Shown here: positions 40,811-49,707 of the stretch, one piece after another | Layout of the letters: each line of letters opens with the position of its first letter | Numbering within the stretch: the stretch's first letter is position 1 | DNA from: J051 sp040289295 | Lineage (GTDB): Bacteria > Armatimonadota > Fimbriimonadia > Fimbriimonadales > ATM1 | Direction: 5' to 3' | NCBI GenBank assembly: GCA_040289295.1 | Contig: PSLA01000007.1 | Coordinates: forward strand, 1-64,000 | Length of the DNA stretch: 64,000 nt | Translations under genes and position numbers: made by a program | The notes under the pieces: model-generated | What the model was told of the DNA's origin: nothing | Database searches by the model: none | Seen by the model: only the letters and a program-made list of their open reading frames with translations

Positions 40811-42787
40811 ATGTTAGCAGCCTTACTCGCCGTGTCTGGTTTCTCGCTCGTTCCTGGCATCCCTCAACAGCAAGAGGTTATCTATCCGATTCACTCCGGC
40901 CGCGCCGAGGCGGAGATCTACGACACCCGCAAGGCGCAGCCGCAGATACAGCGCTCGTGGCCGTGGGATGGGCCGATCATTGAAGCGCCGTTCCACGCCG
41001 GCGCGAACGATTTGGGCATCGGCTCGCGCGGCGCGCGCCTGAGCACGCCGCCGCCATCCCCGTTCGATGGAGCCTGGACGATGAACGGCGCTTGCGGATT
41101 TGCGGGCGTCTCGCAGACGCGCTACACGCCGCCCGACCCAACCATCGCCGTCGGACCGGAGCACATCGTCGAAACAGTGAACGCGAGCATCGCGTTTTAT
41201 CGCAAGGACGGCACGCTCGAGTTCTCCGTAGACCTCGACGATCGCGGCGACCCGGGCTTCTTCGAGCCCGTGGGCGCGGGTTCGTTCGTCGTCGATCCAA
41301 AGGTGTTGTACGACTCGGACGCGCAGCGCTTCGTTGTCGTAGCCATTGAAGTGTACTCGCCGAACAGCGCCTGGATTGACATCGCCGTTTCAGATGACAG
41401 CAACCCTCACGGTATTTGGTACAAGTACCGAATGTCCGCCGTGATCCCCGTGGGCAGCGCGAACTATTGGGTGGACTACCCTTCGTTCGGATACGACAGC
41501 AAGGCGTACTATACGGGTGGAAACCTCTTCCGGCTGAACGGCTCAGGTGGAAGCACTGCGGGCATTCTGTTCCGCGTCTTTGATAAGCGACCGATGCTGC
41601 AGGGCGACCCGATCGTGTTCAACGACATGGTGTACGCGAACAGCTTTTCAGCTCAAGCAGGGCTCCACTTTGGCGCTAACCCCGCTGGATACTACGCAAG
41701 CGTCGGGTCGACCTCGTCGATTCGGCTTTACGCCATTCGCGACCCTGCCGGCAGCCCGAGCCTCGTCACGACGACGGTGCCAGTTCCGGGATTCACGCCC
41801 TCTAACCGAAACTCGGTGCCCAACTTGGGCGGGGGCAACGTAGACCCCCTTGATGGGCGCCTTTTCAACGTCGCCTGGCGAGACGGCCGTCTCTACACCG
41901 CCCACCCAGTCATCGTAAACTCAGCGGTGAAGGCGCGGTGGTATCAGTTCAACCTAGGCAACTGGCCCAACAGCGGTACGCCAACTCTCGCGCAGTTCGG
42001 CACGATTGACCCTGGAAGCGGCATCCACACGTTCTATCCAGCGTTGATCGAGAACGCGCTCGGCGACGTGGGCATGGTGCTTGCTCGCAGTGCGAGCACA
42101 GAGTACGTTTCAGTGCAGTTAACCTCGCGCACTGTGCTCGATGCGCCGGGTGTGATGGGCCCGCTGATGCAGGTGAAAGTCGGCAACCGCACCGCGAGCG
42201 GTCGCTGGGGAGACTACTACGCGATCGGCATTGATCCGACCGACCATACCACTTTTTGGGCAGTTGGGCAGTATCCGGACCAGGGTGTCAACGGCTGGGC
42301 GACTTGGATCAACTGCCTTGAGGTGGGAGAAAAGATTCTTCCAACCTCAATGCAGGTTACACGCGGTCAACACGTTGCTGGGGGAGTCGGTGACCTCGCA
42401 TCAGCCAACGACGTGCACGTCGTGGTTGCAGCGCGGCGCCCGAACGTTGCGGCAGACGCAAGCGCCGAAATCTTGATCAGCGGCACGGCGCTGCAGGACA
42501 ATCCCCGCGCACTCCAGTTCGTTATGGAAGCCGGCACCGACGGCATTCCCACGCTGGAGCGTATCGAGTTCTGGAACTTCGAGCAGCAACGCTGGGACGT
42601 GGCCGCGGAGCGAGGTGGAACAACTGCCGACACCATCCAGACTGCAAGCGTGCTGTCGAACGCAGGGCGCTACATTGACGACGGAACGCTGGAGGTCCGC
42701 GCACGACTCGGCTTCCATGACCGCGGTGTTACGTTCGTGGCGTGGAGCCCAAGGTGGGACCTGGCGTACTGGCGGCTGCTTCGGTAG
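40811..42787 (+). CDS. large secreted protein with repeated strand segments and a C-terminal surface domain
   Basis: This is a 658-aa secreted protein with a signal-like N-terminus (MLAALLAVSGFSLVPG). GAGAGGACTT precedes the ATG at 40811. The middle contains beta segments with ASIAFYRKDGTLEFSVDLDD, DAQRFVVVAIEVY and WIDIAVSDDSNPHGIWYKY, as in beta-propeller-like secreted proteins of unknown role. The last 150 residues (RGQHVAGGVGDLASAND through LEVRARLGFHDR and DLAYWRLL) resemble a C-terminal domain I recall from many Armatimonadota exported proteins. No catalytic motif stands out. A weak hairpin follows at 42810-42827. Confidence 0.75.
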   Translation: MLAALLAVSGFSLVPGIPQQQEVIYPIHSGRAEAEIYDTRKAQPQIQRSWPWDGPIIEAPFHAGANDLGIGSRGARLSTPPPSPFDGAWTMNGACGFAGVSQTRYTPPDPTIAVGPEHIVETVNASIAFYRKDGTLEFSVDLDDRGDPGFFEPVGAGSFVVDPKVLYDSDAQRFVVVAIEVYSPNSAWIDIAVSDDSNPHGIWYKYRMSAVIPVGSANYWVDYPSFGYDSKAYYTGGNLFRLNGSGGSTAGILFRVFDKRPMLQGDPIVFNDMVYANSFSAQAGLHFGANPAGYYASVGSTSSIRLYAIRDPAGSPSLVTTTVPVPGFTPSNRNSVPNLGGGNVDPLDGRLFNVAWRDGRLYTAHPVIVNSAVKARWYQFNLGNWPNSGTPTLAQFGTIDPGSGIHTFYPALIENALGDVGMVLARSASTEYVSVQLTSRTVLDAPGVMGPLMQVKVGNRTASGRWGDYYAIGIDPTDHTTFWAVGQYPDQGVNGWATWINCLEVGEKILPTSMQVTRGQHVAGGVGDLASANDVHVVVAARRPNVAADASAEILISGTALQDNPRALQFVMEAGTDGIPTLERIEFWNFEQQRWDVAAERGGTTADTIQTASVLSNAGRYIDDGTLEVRARLGFHDRGVTFVAWSPRWDLAYWRLLR

Positions 42788-42809
42788 CTGTCCCCTGCGC
42801 GTGCGTTAA

Positions 42810-42827
42810 CCGTCCTTTCCCGGACGG
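42810..42827 (+). terminator. possible hairpin terminator after the 658-aa gene
   Basis: CCGTCC and GGACGG arms with a TTTCCC loop. There is no strong T run, so its strength is uncertain. Confidence 0.35.
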
Positions 42828-42899
42828 GGGATGACCGGATCGAGGGCTACGCGCCGGAGTTCGCGGTTCAACGTCTACAGGTCGCGTGTCAGCGCCACG

Positions 42900-43103
42900 T
42901 CAAGCGATGGCCAGCTCGGCATCAAGCAGTCGCGACAGTTCCTCGAACACCGCAATTGCCTGATCTGTCGGGCGAAACGGGCTGCCCTGAACCACTTCGA
43001 TCTCCTTCCATTGGAGGCCCGCAAACAGCGCGGGGTTGACCTGGGCAACGGCAGTCAACGCCGTGGCAACAACGAGAGCGATTGCAGTAGTGATGGTGCG
43101 CAT
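42900..43103 (-). CDS. small secreted protein, unknown function
   Basis: The 67-aa frame starts at the ATG at 43103 with GAGG close upstream and has a signal peptide (TTAIALVVATALTAVAQ). The mature part is 45 residues (VNPALFAGLQWKEIEVVQGSPFRP...). It lies between two minus-strand genes of an exported set. Coding is plausible but not proven; I recognise no family. Confidence 0.5.
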   Translation of the reverse strand: MRTITTAIALVVATALTAVAQVNPALFAGLQWKEIEVVQGSPFRPTDQAIAVFEELSRLLDAELAIA

Positions 43104-43232
43104 GGTCCTCGCCGCAACATACCGTCGTTTGTCCTTCAGGCGTTCCAAAGGCGGTGAAAAAACGAAAGGGCGTCGGAGGCGTTCATGAGTTTCTCGAAGG
43201 GTTCCCTGACCAGGGAACGTGGCTTAGTACGC

Positions 43233-43787
43233 TCAGCCCCACGTCAATCGAGGCGGAGCGGCGCTAAGGTCAACTTCCTTGGGTGCCGTTCCGGCTGCCT
43301 TTGCCATCGCGGCATTGAGCGCGCTCATGGCTTCGGAGCCGTAGCCCGGAAACACCTTCTCGATCGTGCCGTCCTTCCCGATCTGGAAAGTGCAAATCGA
43401 GTAGACGACAGCGTAGTCGCTGATGACCTTCTTGCTCGCATCCGGCAGCAGAGGGTACGCCACGGAGAACTGGCTGACCCAGCTGCCCAATCTCTCCTCC
43501 GGAGCGGACACAAGCCCAACCATCTGGGCCTTGCCTTCATACGTCTTGTAGAGGCTGTTGAACAGGGCTGCGGCACGCGGATTGTGCGGGCAGCGCTCCT
43601 TCCAAAAGACGACGAAGACGGGGCCGTTCTTTGTGAGCTCGTTCAGCGAGATCGTTTTTCCGGTGTGCGCCTTGCCGGAGAAGGATGGAGCCTTCGAGCC
43701 TTCAGCCAGATGGAGCTTTTCCTGGAGAGCATAGGCGGTACCGACCGTGAACATCGCCGCGAGTGCGATTAAAGTTTGGTGTCTCAT
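43233..43787 (-). CDS. secreted AhpC/TSA-type thiol peroxidase-like protein
   Basis: The 184-aa protein has a signal peptide (IALAAMFTVGTAYA) and a redoxin fold: GSKAPSFSGKAHTGKTISLNEL, VFVVFWKERCPHNPRAAALFNSL with CPHN where thioredoxin-like proteins have the active Cys, and VAYPLLPDASKKVISDYAVVYSICTFQIGKDGTI. Only one Cys sits in the CxxC-like position, so it resembles peroxiredoxins more than thioredoxins. The ATG at 43787 follows a TTG; I take the ATG. Likely periplasmic oxidative defence or disulfide chemistry, by inference. Confidence 0.8.
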   Translation of the reverse strand: MRHQTLIALAAMFTVGTAYALQEKLHLAEGSKAPSFSGKAHTGKTISLNELTKNGPVFVVFWKERCPHNPRAAALFNSLYKTYEGKAQMVGLVSAPEERLGSWVSQFSVAYPLLPDASKKVISDYAVVYSICTFQIGKDGTIEKVFPGYGSEAMSALNAAMAKAAGTAPKEVDLSAAPPRLTWG

Positions 43788-43837
43788 CAATGGGAGTATA
43801 CGCAGAACACCGGTTGGAAGTGCCCGAGGGTTCCTGC

Positions 43838-44947
43838 CTACCGTCCGAGCGGGTTTACTGGCTGTCCGTTCACCCGAATTTCCCAGTGAAGATGCGGGCC
43901 GGTCGAGAGACCGGTTGAACCAACGTTAGCGATTACGTCGCCGCGTTCTACCATCTGCCCTACGCTAACGAGGATACTGGAACAATGTGCGTATAGCGTA
44001 GCGACGCCCCCGCCGTGGTCAATGATGACGCAGTTCCCGTACCCACTCGAGTAGCTCGCACGGATGACCCTGCCTGTTCCGGCGGCACGAATAGCCGTTC
44101 CGGTAGGCGCAGCGATGTCTACGCCGGTGTGCATTCGGCTCCTCTTGAGAATTGGATGGTACCGCATGCCGAAGCCGCTGGTAATGCCTCCCGATACTGG
44201 CTGTAGGAACTCGCCCCGCCAGATGACCTTGGTACTAGAGCCGTAGTACTTCGCGAGTTGCGCAGCGATAGCCATACTCTCGCGCTCGAGTTCATCAAGC
44301 TGCTGCTCCAGTTGGCTCTCCTGTGCGCGATATTCTCGAAGGAACGCTTGCTTGCGCCCCATGTGGCGCGTGAGTTGAGCGCGATATTCCGTCTGTCGCT
44401 GCTTAAGGTCGTAGATGCGCGTAACGAGAAGGTCTGCCTCCTTCTTTTTTTCGTCGATAATCTTCTTTTGCTCTTCGAGTTCGATGATGAGTTCCGCGTC
44501 CTGCTTCGCGAGCAACTCCATCACATACGCCCGCTCAGCCATGTCGGTGATGCTCTCGGAGTCGAGCAGCGCTGTCAGTGGGCTGGTTTCCCCGCGCATG
44601 TAGTAAGCATAGATGCGTTCGCCCGCCTCTCGACTGGTTTCGTCAACGCGCTGTTGGGCATCTTCCAATTCCTTCGCTACGAGGTCGCGCTTTCGCATCG
44701 CCTCTGCCAAGCGGCGGGTCGTCTCGGCAACTCGAGCCTCGAGGGATTCAAGCTCACTGTCCACTTTGGCGATATCCGCGAGGACATCCGCCTGCTTGCG
44801 CTTGACGCTCTTGAGCTCCGTTCGGAGTTGCTTCTCCTTGGTCGCAAGCGACTTGCGCTTTTTTTCAAGGGTAGCTTTATCCGCCTTTTGTCCGATCGCC
44901 ACCGTAGTCAGCAGGACCATAGCCGCGACTATCCACTTCCCCTTCAT
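43838..44947 (-). CDS. secreted coiled-coil M23 peptidase, FtsEX partner (EnvC-like)
   Basis: The 369-aa protein has a signal peptide (KWIVAAMVLLTTVAIGQ), a long coiled coil (about 25-215, heptad Lys/Glu-rich) and a LytM/M23 domain with HTGVD and PHLHWE as zinc ligands. The ligand set looks complete, so it could itself cut peptidoglycan. In many bacteria FtsEX drives such a coiled-coil hydrolase, or its activator, at the septum. The 4-nt overlap with ftsX and the shared operon with ftsE support this. EnvC of E. coli lacks a working site; this one does not seem to. Confidence 0.9.
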   Translation of the reverse strand: MKGKWIVAAMVLLTTVAIGQKADKATLEKKRKSLATKEKQLRTELKSVKRKQADVLADIAKVDSELESLEARVAETTRRLAEAMRKRDLVAKELEDAQQRVDETSREAGERIYAYYMRGETSPLTALLDSESITDMAERAYVMELLAKQDAELIIELEEQKKIIDEKKKEADLLVTRIYDLKQRQTEYRAQLTRHMGRKQAFLREYRAQESQLEQQLDELERESMAIAAQLAKYYGSSTKVIWRGEFLQPVSGGITSGFGMRYHPILKRSRMHTGVDIAAPTGTAIRAAGTGRVIRASYSSGYGNCVIIDHGGGVATLYAHCSSILVSVGQMVERGDVIANVGSTGLSTGPHLHWEIRVNGQPVNPLGR

Positions 44948-45828
44948 TGGATTGCCCCTAGATATTTTCGGACGCTTAGTCCGGCACACAGCATACCCAG
45001 CGCCGCACCAAGCGCCGCAAGTAGTACGACGCCAGTCAAGCCGGGCGTTCCCCCTCCAACTTGTAAGAGGGAATATGCAGCAACGAGCCGGGAGAGCCAG
45101 GTTGTCAGCCCCCAGAGGGCGAACCCGGCAATCATCCCTCCGAGAAATCCCTCAATACCTCCCTCGAGCAGGAAAGGCCACCGAATCGTGCCGTGCGAAG
45201 CGCCGACCAGTCGCATCGTATGGATCTCTTGACGCCTCGACATGACAGCCAGATGCACCGTGTTGTAGATGAGCGTTCCGGCCGTCAAGAACGTCACCAG
45301 AACCAGCAGCGTTCCAGCATACTGAACGAACGACGTGAGGCGGCGAAGAAGGAAGCGCTCGCGGTTCGCGTCCTGGATTCCCTTCTCGGGCCAGTACAAT
45401 GGGTCCTTTTCCATCTCAGCGCGCACAGCGTCCACCATGTCCGCGCTTGTAATCTCTAGGAGCAACTGTTCAGGAAACGGGTTCTTCGCGCCACGGCCGA
45501 TGTCGGGATACTTCGCCAGCACCTTCTTCCAGTGCTCCTCTTTCGGCAGGTGCACGACGCGCTTCACCCCTGGAAGAGAGCGCGCGCGCTGCGCCATCTC
45601 GTGGATGCCCTTCCTATCGGTGCCGTCGCGAATCGAAACGATGAGCGTGAACTGGGTGCCGAGGTCGGCGAGTCGATTCTGGATTCCGAAGTAGGCGTAG
45701 GCCAATCCGCCGAACACTAGGAGTGCGATCGCTGTCGTGTTTACGGCGGCGAGCGCCATCAGGCCGTTCCGACGGATCGCTTCGATCGCCTCGCCGAGCA
45801 CGAATTCAAGACGATCAAGCATCCGCAT
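44944..45828 (-). CDS. ftsX: cell division protein FtsX
   Basis: FtsX is the membrane part of the type VII ABC-like complex that transmits ATP energy across the membrane to wall hydrolases. The 294-aa protein has four helices: one after the N-terminus (ALAAVNTTAIALLVFGGLAYAY), then an extracytoplasmic domain with FTLIVSIRDGTD and RVVHLPKEEHW, and three more toward the end (VLVTFLTAGTLIYNTV, GFLGGMIAGFALW, VLLAALGAALGMLCAGL). It is translationally coupled to ftsE and the M23 gene. The start may be the first or second Met (MRMLDRL). Confidence 0.93.
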   Translation of the reverse strand: MRMLDRLEFVLGEAIEAIRRNGLMALAAVNTTAIALLVFGGLAYAYFGIQNRLADLGTQFTLIVSIRDGTDRKGIHEMAQRARSLPGVKRVVHLPKEEHWKKVLAKYPDIGRGAKNPFPEQLLLEITSADMVDAVRAEMEKDPLYWPEKGIQDANRERFLLRRLTSFVQYAGTLLVLVTFLTAGTLIYNTVHLAVMSRRQEIHTMRLVGASHGTIRWPFLLEGGIEGFLGGMIAGFALWGLTTWLSRLVAAYSLLQVGGGTPGLTGVVLLAALGAALGMLCAGLSVRKYLGAIQ

Positions 45829-46501
45829 CCTCCGATAGTCCGATCGAGTCGGAGAACACCTTTCCGCCTTCCAATCGAATCACCCGCCGGGGGAGGAGGC
45901 GCACGACAGGCATGTCGTGCGTCGCCATTACGACGGTTGTGCCACGCGTGTTGATGTCGTCAAGGATATGAAGAATTTCGCGGCTCGTCTCCGGGTCGAG
46001 GTGCCCGGTCGGTTCATCGGCGAGCAGTAACGTGGGGTTGTTGACGAGCGCACGGGCGATGGCAACACGTTGCTGTTCGCCCCCGGACAGAGCGCGCGGG
46101 AATGCTCCCGCCCGATGCAAAAGGTTCAACCTTTCAAGAAATTCTGGCACTCTCCTTCGCACCTCATACTTTGTGTGCCCCGCGGCGCGCATCGCGTAGG
46201 CGAGGTTCTCCCAGACCTTCTTGTTAGGAAGCAGACCGATATCCTGCGGAACGAATCCAATCTGGCGCCTAAGCAATGGGACAGATTTCTCAGAAACCAT
46301 GGATAGATCTCGCCCTTGGATCATGACTCGACCGGACGTAGCCTTGAGTTCGCGGAGCAGAAGTTTGAGGAGGGTGGACTTGCCCGACCCGGTGGCACCG
46401 AGCAGGAACACGAACTCGCCCTGACGGATCGTCAGGTTGATTTCGTGGAGGGCCACCACGTTGCAGGGGTATTCGAGGCTGACGCCCTGGAACTCAACCA
46501 C
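45815..46501 (-). CDS. ftsE: cell division ATP-binding protein FtsE
   Basis: This 228-aa ABC ATPase powers FtsX. It has Walker A GATGSGKST, Q-loop GFVPQDIGLLP, signature LSGGEQQRVAIARAL, Walker B LLLADEP and the switch His in MATHDM. Length and the LNLLHRAGAFPRALSGGEQQR region fit FtsE better than general transporters. I use the GTG at 46501 (VEFQGVSLEYP...), which gives the family's usual size; upstream codons extend without motif. Overlap with ftsX: 14 nt. Confidence 0.93.
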   Translation of the reverse strand: MVEFQGVSLEYPCNVVALHEINLTIRQGEFVFLLGATGSGKSTLLKLLLRELKATSGRVMIQGRDLSMVSEKSVPLLRRQIGFVPQDIGLLPNKKVWENLAYAMRAAGHTKYEVRRRVPEFLERLNLLHRAGAFPRALSGGEQQRVAIARALVNNPTLLLADEPTGHLDPETSREILHILDDINTRGTTVVMATHDMPVVRLLPRRVIRLEGGKVFSDSIGLSEDADA

Positions 46502-46544
46502 GTGCCTCGCATTATGACGTGGGGCCGCGTCAAGGCGCGCACAC

Positions 46545-46988
46545 CTAAGCCTTTCGAAAGCCTGCCGGGAACGCGACAATCAGGCCGACCGCCGACAGGC
46601 CACTGAGTGAGAGTGGCGCGAGGACCGGCGGCTCATCCTCAGACTCGGCCTCTTCACGAGCCTCGTCCTCACCTCCGTCTGCCCGCGCGGTGATGGACGC
46701 AGTCAGGAGCCGCGTTAACGGTTCGACCTCCCCCTCGCTGTGGAGCCAAGCGCCATATACGCCGACGCCGATGCCGACGAGCATGAAGAGTGAGCAAACC
46801 CACCTTCCCAAGCGAGAAGCGATTAGCCCAAATGCGCATGCGACGACTGCAAGGAGCGCGAAGACCGGCAGGATGACGCTCTGCCATTCCTCATTCAATA
46901 CATTTCGATGGAGATATCTAGCTTCGAGTGCCAGCATCAGAAAGCCTCCCATCAGTGTCAGAAGAATTAGCCTGTCGCGTTTTGACAT
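46545..46988 (-). CDS. membrane protein of unknown function
   Basis: The 147-aa protein has two or three helices near the N-terminus (LILLTLMGGFLMLALEA, VILPVFALLAVVACAFGLIA, CSLFMLVGIGVGVYGAWL), an acidic middle (DGGEDEAREEAESEDEPP) and a hydrophobic C-terminus (SAVGLIVAFPAGFRK). I start at the ATG at 46988; longer versions run into the RNase HIII gene's promoter region. It lies upstream of ftsE on the same strand and may be in that operon, but no family is recognised. Confidence 0.65.
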   Translation of the reverse strand: MSKRDRLILLTLMGGFLMLALEARYLHRNVLNEEWQSVILPVFALLAVVACAFGLIASRLGRWVCSLFMLVGIGVGVYGAWLHSEGEVEPLTRLLTASITARADGGEDEAREEAESEDEPPVLAPLSLSGLSAVGLIVAFPAGFRKA

Positions 46989-47036
46989 GGCTTCCGTGTA
47001 CCGCTGAACTGTTGCGACGGTATCCTGTGGAACCCC

Positions 47037-47690
47037 ATGGCTGAGCGATGCATTGGCGTTGACGAGAGCGGCAAGGGCGATTACTTCGGTCCTTTGGTCG
47101 TTGCTGCGTGTTACGTAGCGCCGGAGTATCTTGCTGAGTTGGAGGACGTCCGTGAGTCGAAGAGGGTTACGGACGCTCAGTGTCTTCGCCTGTCCGGCAA
47201 AATACGCGCAACGTGCCCGCACAAGATCGTACAGATACCACCTCGGAAATACAACGAGTTGCACCTTAAGATGCGCAACTTAAACCGACTGCTGGCGTGG
47301 GCTCACGCACGGGCGATAGAAGACCTATTGGAACGTAACCCTAAAATTCTCGAGGAGCCTGGGACGCTGAGGCTAATCAGCGACCAGTTCGCCAAGCCCG
47401 AAACGGTTGGTGAACGCCTGTTCGAACTGGGCAAGAAACTGCAGCTTGAGTCACGCGTGCGCGCGGAGTCGGAGTTGTGCGTCGCCGCGGCATCGCTCAT
47501 CGCACGCGCCACGTTTTTGTCTAACCTGAAGCACCTTTCCGAGCAGTGGGCCATGGTCTTGCCGAAGGGCGCAGGGCCGGAGGTCATTCGCGCAGGTCGG
47601 GTGTTTGTTAGCAAGCACGGAAAGGAACTACTGTGCGAGGTTGCGAAGGTCCATTTTCGAACGACCGAGTCCGTGCTGCAATCGGGATGA
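47037..47690 (+). CDS. rnhC: ribonuclease HIII, catalytic domain only
   Basis: The enzyme cuts RNA in RNA-DNA hybrids. The 217-aa protein has GVDESGKGDYFGPLVVAA, the HIII catalytic segment with Asp and Glu, and AESELCVAAASLIARATFLSNL with the later acidic residues. Unlike the usual RNase HIII (about 300 aa), it starts directly at the catalytic domain and lacks the N-terminal TBP-like substrate-binding domain. GVDESGKGDYFGP is typical of HIII rather than HII. The ATG at 47037 fits; no upstream domain is in frame. It is followed by rodA with a 4-nt overlap. Confidence 0.88.
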   Translation: MAERCIGVDESGKGDYFGPLVVAACYVAPEYLAELEDVRESKRVTDAQCLRLSGKIRATCPHKIVQIPPRKYNELHLKMRNLNRLLAWAHARAIEDLLERNPKILEEPGTLRLISDQFAKPETVGERLFELGKKLQLESRVRAESELCVAAASLIARATFLSNLKHLSEQWAMVLPKGAGPEVIRAGRVFVSKHGKELLCEVAKVHFRTTESVLQSG

Positions 47691-48781
47691 CTCGCGTGGC
47701 TCAATCCGGTTTTCTTCGCCGCCTTGACGGTTGGCTCATCGTGTCGGTTCTGGTGCTCCTTTTCATTGGCTTTTTAGCTCTTTGGAGTGCGAGCGCGATC
47801 CGACCTGGGCATCCCGAGTTCAAGCGGCAGTGGATAGCGCTCTTTGCTTCGCTGCCGTTCTTCTTCGCGTTTCTGCGCACGGATCCTCGGATGTACGCTT
47901 GGTACAGTCGCATCGTTTACTTGATAGCGCTTGCGCTGCTGGTCTTGGTTCTGGTTGCCGGAAAAGCTGAGGAGGGTGCTGTTCGTCGCATTGACTTAGG
48001 TCCCTTTGATTTTCAGGCCGGAGACGTTGCGCTCTTCTTAATGGTGTTCACGCTCGGTGCTTTGATCGCGCGACTGCGCGACGGGTTCGCAACCCCGGGT
48101 GGATTCACTCTCTCGCTCCTGCACGTGCTTCCGTTGGCTGCGCTTGTCGCCCTCCAGCCCAACCTGAGTGGGTCGTTGACGTTCCTCGCGGTTTGGGTCG
48201 GCATGTCGATCATCAGCGGACAACGCATTCGATACATCACTTTGTTCATAATGTTTTTGATTCCACTTACCATGTTTGCATACAACGCGGGGATCATCAA
48301 GCCGTACCAAGCGCAGCGCTGGGTAGACTACGTTAGCGGCAACCTTGGTTTTCACACCCAGCGCGCGATCATCAGCGTTGGCAGCGGCGAGGTGGTTGGG
48401 CGGGGATTCGGGCGCGGTGAACTGAAGGAAGCGCGATTCGTTCCAGTCGCCACGACCGACTTCATTTTTGCAGTCATCGCGGAAGAGGTCGGTTTCATCG
48501 GTAGCGTGCTGGTTGTCTGTGGGTATGGGTTCTTTCTGTATCGCGTGTGGCTGGTAGTAACGAACGCTAGCGGCATCTACCAGCGCAACGTTGCAGCGGG
48601 CATCTTTGTTATCTTCAGCTACAACACACTTGTGAACTTGATGGTGGTCGTTGGTCTGTTCCCCGTAACCGGGGTTCCGCTTCCATTCGTCAGCTACGGC
48701 GGAACAGCGATGGTAGTCAACATGATGATGGTTGCGACGCTCTTGAGTCTGCGGCTTCGCGAGAAGGGTGAGATGTTCTGA
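47687..48781 (+). CDS. rodA: peptidoglycan glycosyltransferase RodA (SEDS family)
   Basis: RodA polymerises glycan strands and partners with PBP2. The 364-aa protein has about ten helices. It carries QPNLSGSLTFLAVWVGM, AEEVGFIGSVLVV and the conserved SEDS end GLFPVTGVPLPFVSYGGTAMVVNMM. Compared with FtsW it has the shorter N-terminus of RodA. The ATG at 47687 overlaps the RNase HIII stop. It is the first gene of a run with an LD-carboxypeptidase, while its partner mrdA is 20 kb away. Confidence 0.9.
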   Translation: MTRVAQSGFLRRLDGWLIVSVLVLLFIGFLALWSASAIRPGHPEFKRQWIALFASLPFFFAFLRTDPRMYAWYSRIVYLIALALLVLVLVAGKAEEGAVRRIDLGPFDFQAGDVALFLMVFTLGALIARLRDGFATPGGFTLSLLHVLPLAALVALQPNLSGSLTFLAVWVGMSIISGQRIRYITLFIMFLIPLTMFAYNAGIIKPYQAQRWVDYVSGNLGFHTQRAIISVGSGEVVGRGFGRGELKEARFVPVATTDFIFAVIAEEVGFIGSVLVVCGYGFFLYRVWLVVTNASGIYQRNVAAGIFVIFSYNTLVNLMVVVGLFPVTGVPLPFVSYGGTAMVVNMMMVATLLSLRLREKGEMF

Positions 48782-49707
48782 TGCCAACGCGCCTGCCTAA
48801 GAGGCTGCAGCCGGGTGACTTGGTCGCCATCTGCTCACCGGCGAGCCCGCTCGAGCCGGCGTCACTGCAGCGCGCCGTAGGTCTGTTTGAGAACCGTGGA
48901 TACAGAGTTCAGACTATGCCACATGTGTACGACCGTGCTCATCACTTGGCTGGCAGCGACGCGCACCGTGCCGCGGACCTGATGGACGCGTGGTTTAACC
49001 CCGACGTCGCCGCTGTCTATTGCAGCCGGGGCGGATACGGGTGCGCCCGACTATTACCGTATCTCGATCTTGACCGGATGGCTGTCGAGCCAAAGATGCT
49101 CATCGGCTTCAGCGACGTGACGACGCTTCATCTCGCGCTCAACCGGCGAGGGCTGGCGACGATTCACGGCCCGATGGGAATCACGCTTTCCGTGGATCGG
49201 CCCGATTGGGTCGTCGAGAACCTCTTTGCAACCATCGAAGGAGCGCGATGGTTCTTTCCCGATGGAGCTCCACGCCCAACGACCGTTGTGCCCGGCGTCG
49301 CTGAGGGCACGCTCCTCGGAGGGTGCCTCATCTTGGTCTGCGACGCGCTTGGAACGCCTGAGGCGCCGGGCTGGTGCGGCGCGCTGCTGCTGTTGGAGGA
49401 CGTGGACGAGCCGCCGCACCGAGTCGACGCGATGCTGACACATCTTCGCAACGCCGGAGTCTTGAAAAGAGTGAATGGGATCATCGTTGGAGAGATGACA
49501 AGGAGCGACGAGAGGATGGACAAAGGCATCGGAGGTCCTCCGTGGCGCCAGATTGTTCGGGAGCGCTTGAGCGACTTGGGCGTACCGGTTGTAATGGACT
49601 TCCCGTTCGGCCATGTGCCTGCAATGGCTACGCTGCCGCTCGGCGTGCGTGCGCGGCTGGATGCAGAGGCCGGAACATTGACGGCACTGGAGGACCATGC
49701 TCGATGA
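48781..49707 (+). CDS. muropeptide LD-carboxypeptidase (S66 family, LdcA-like)
   Basis: The 308-aa S66 peptidase trims the terminal D-Ala of tetrapeptides in recycled muropeptides. The nucleophile is Ser111 in GFSDVTTLHLAL; the Glu is in LLLLEDVDEPPHRVD and the His in FPFGHVPAM. CSRGGYGCARLLPYLDLD is also typical. There is no signal peptide, so it acts in the cytoplasm, as in wall recycling. The start is coupled to rodA (TGATG), and the stop overlaps the next gene in ATGA. Confidence 0.92.
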   Translation: MPTRLPKRLQPGDLVAICSPASPLEPASLQRAVGLFENRGYRVQTMPHVYDRAHHLAGSDAHRAADLMDAWFNPDVAAVYCSRGGYGCARLLPYLDLDRMAVEPKMLIGFSDVTTLHLALNRRGLATIHGPMGITLSVDRPDWVVENLFATIEGARWFFPDGAPRPTTVVPGVAEGTLLGGCLILVCDALGTPEAPGWCGALLLLEDVDEPPHRVDAMLTHLRNAGVLKRVNGIIVGEMTRSDERMDKGIGGPPWRQIVRERLSDLGVPVVMDFPFGHVPAMATLPLGVRARLDAEAGTLTALEDHAR

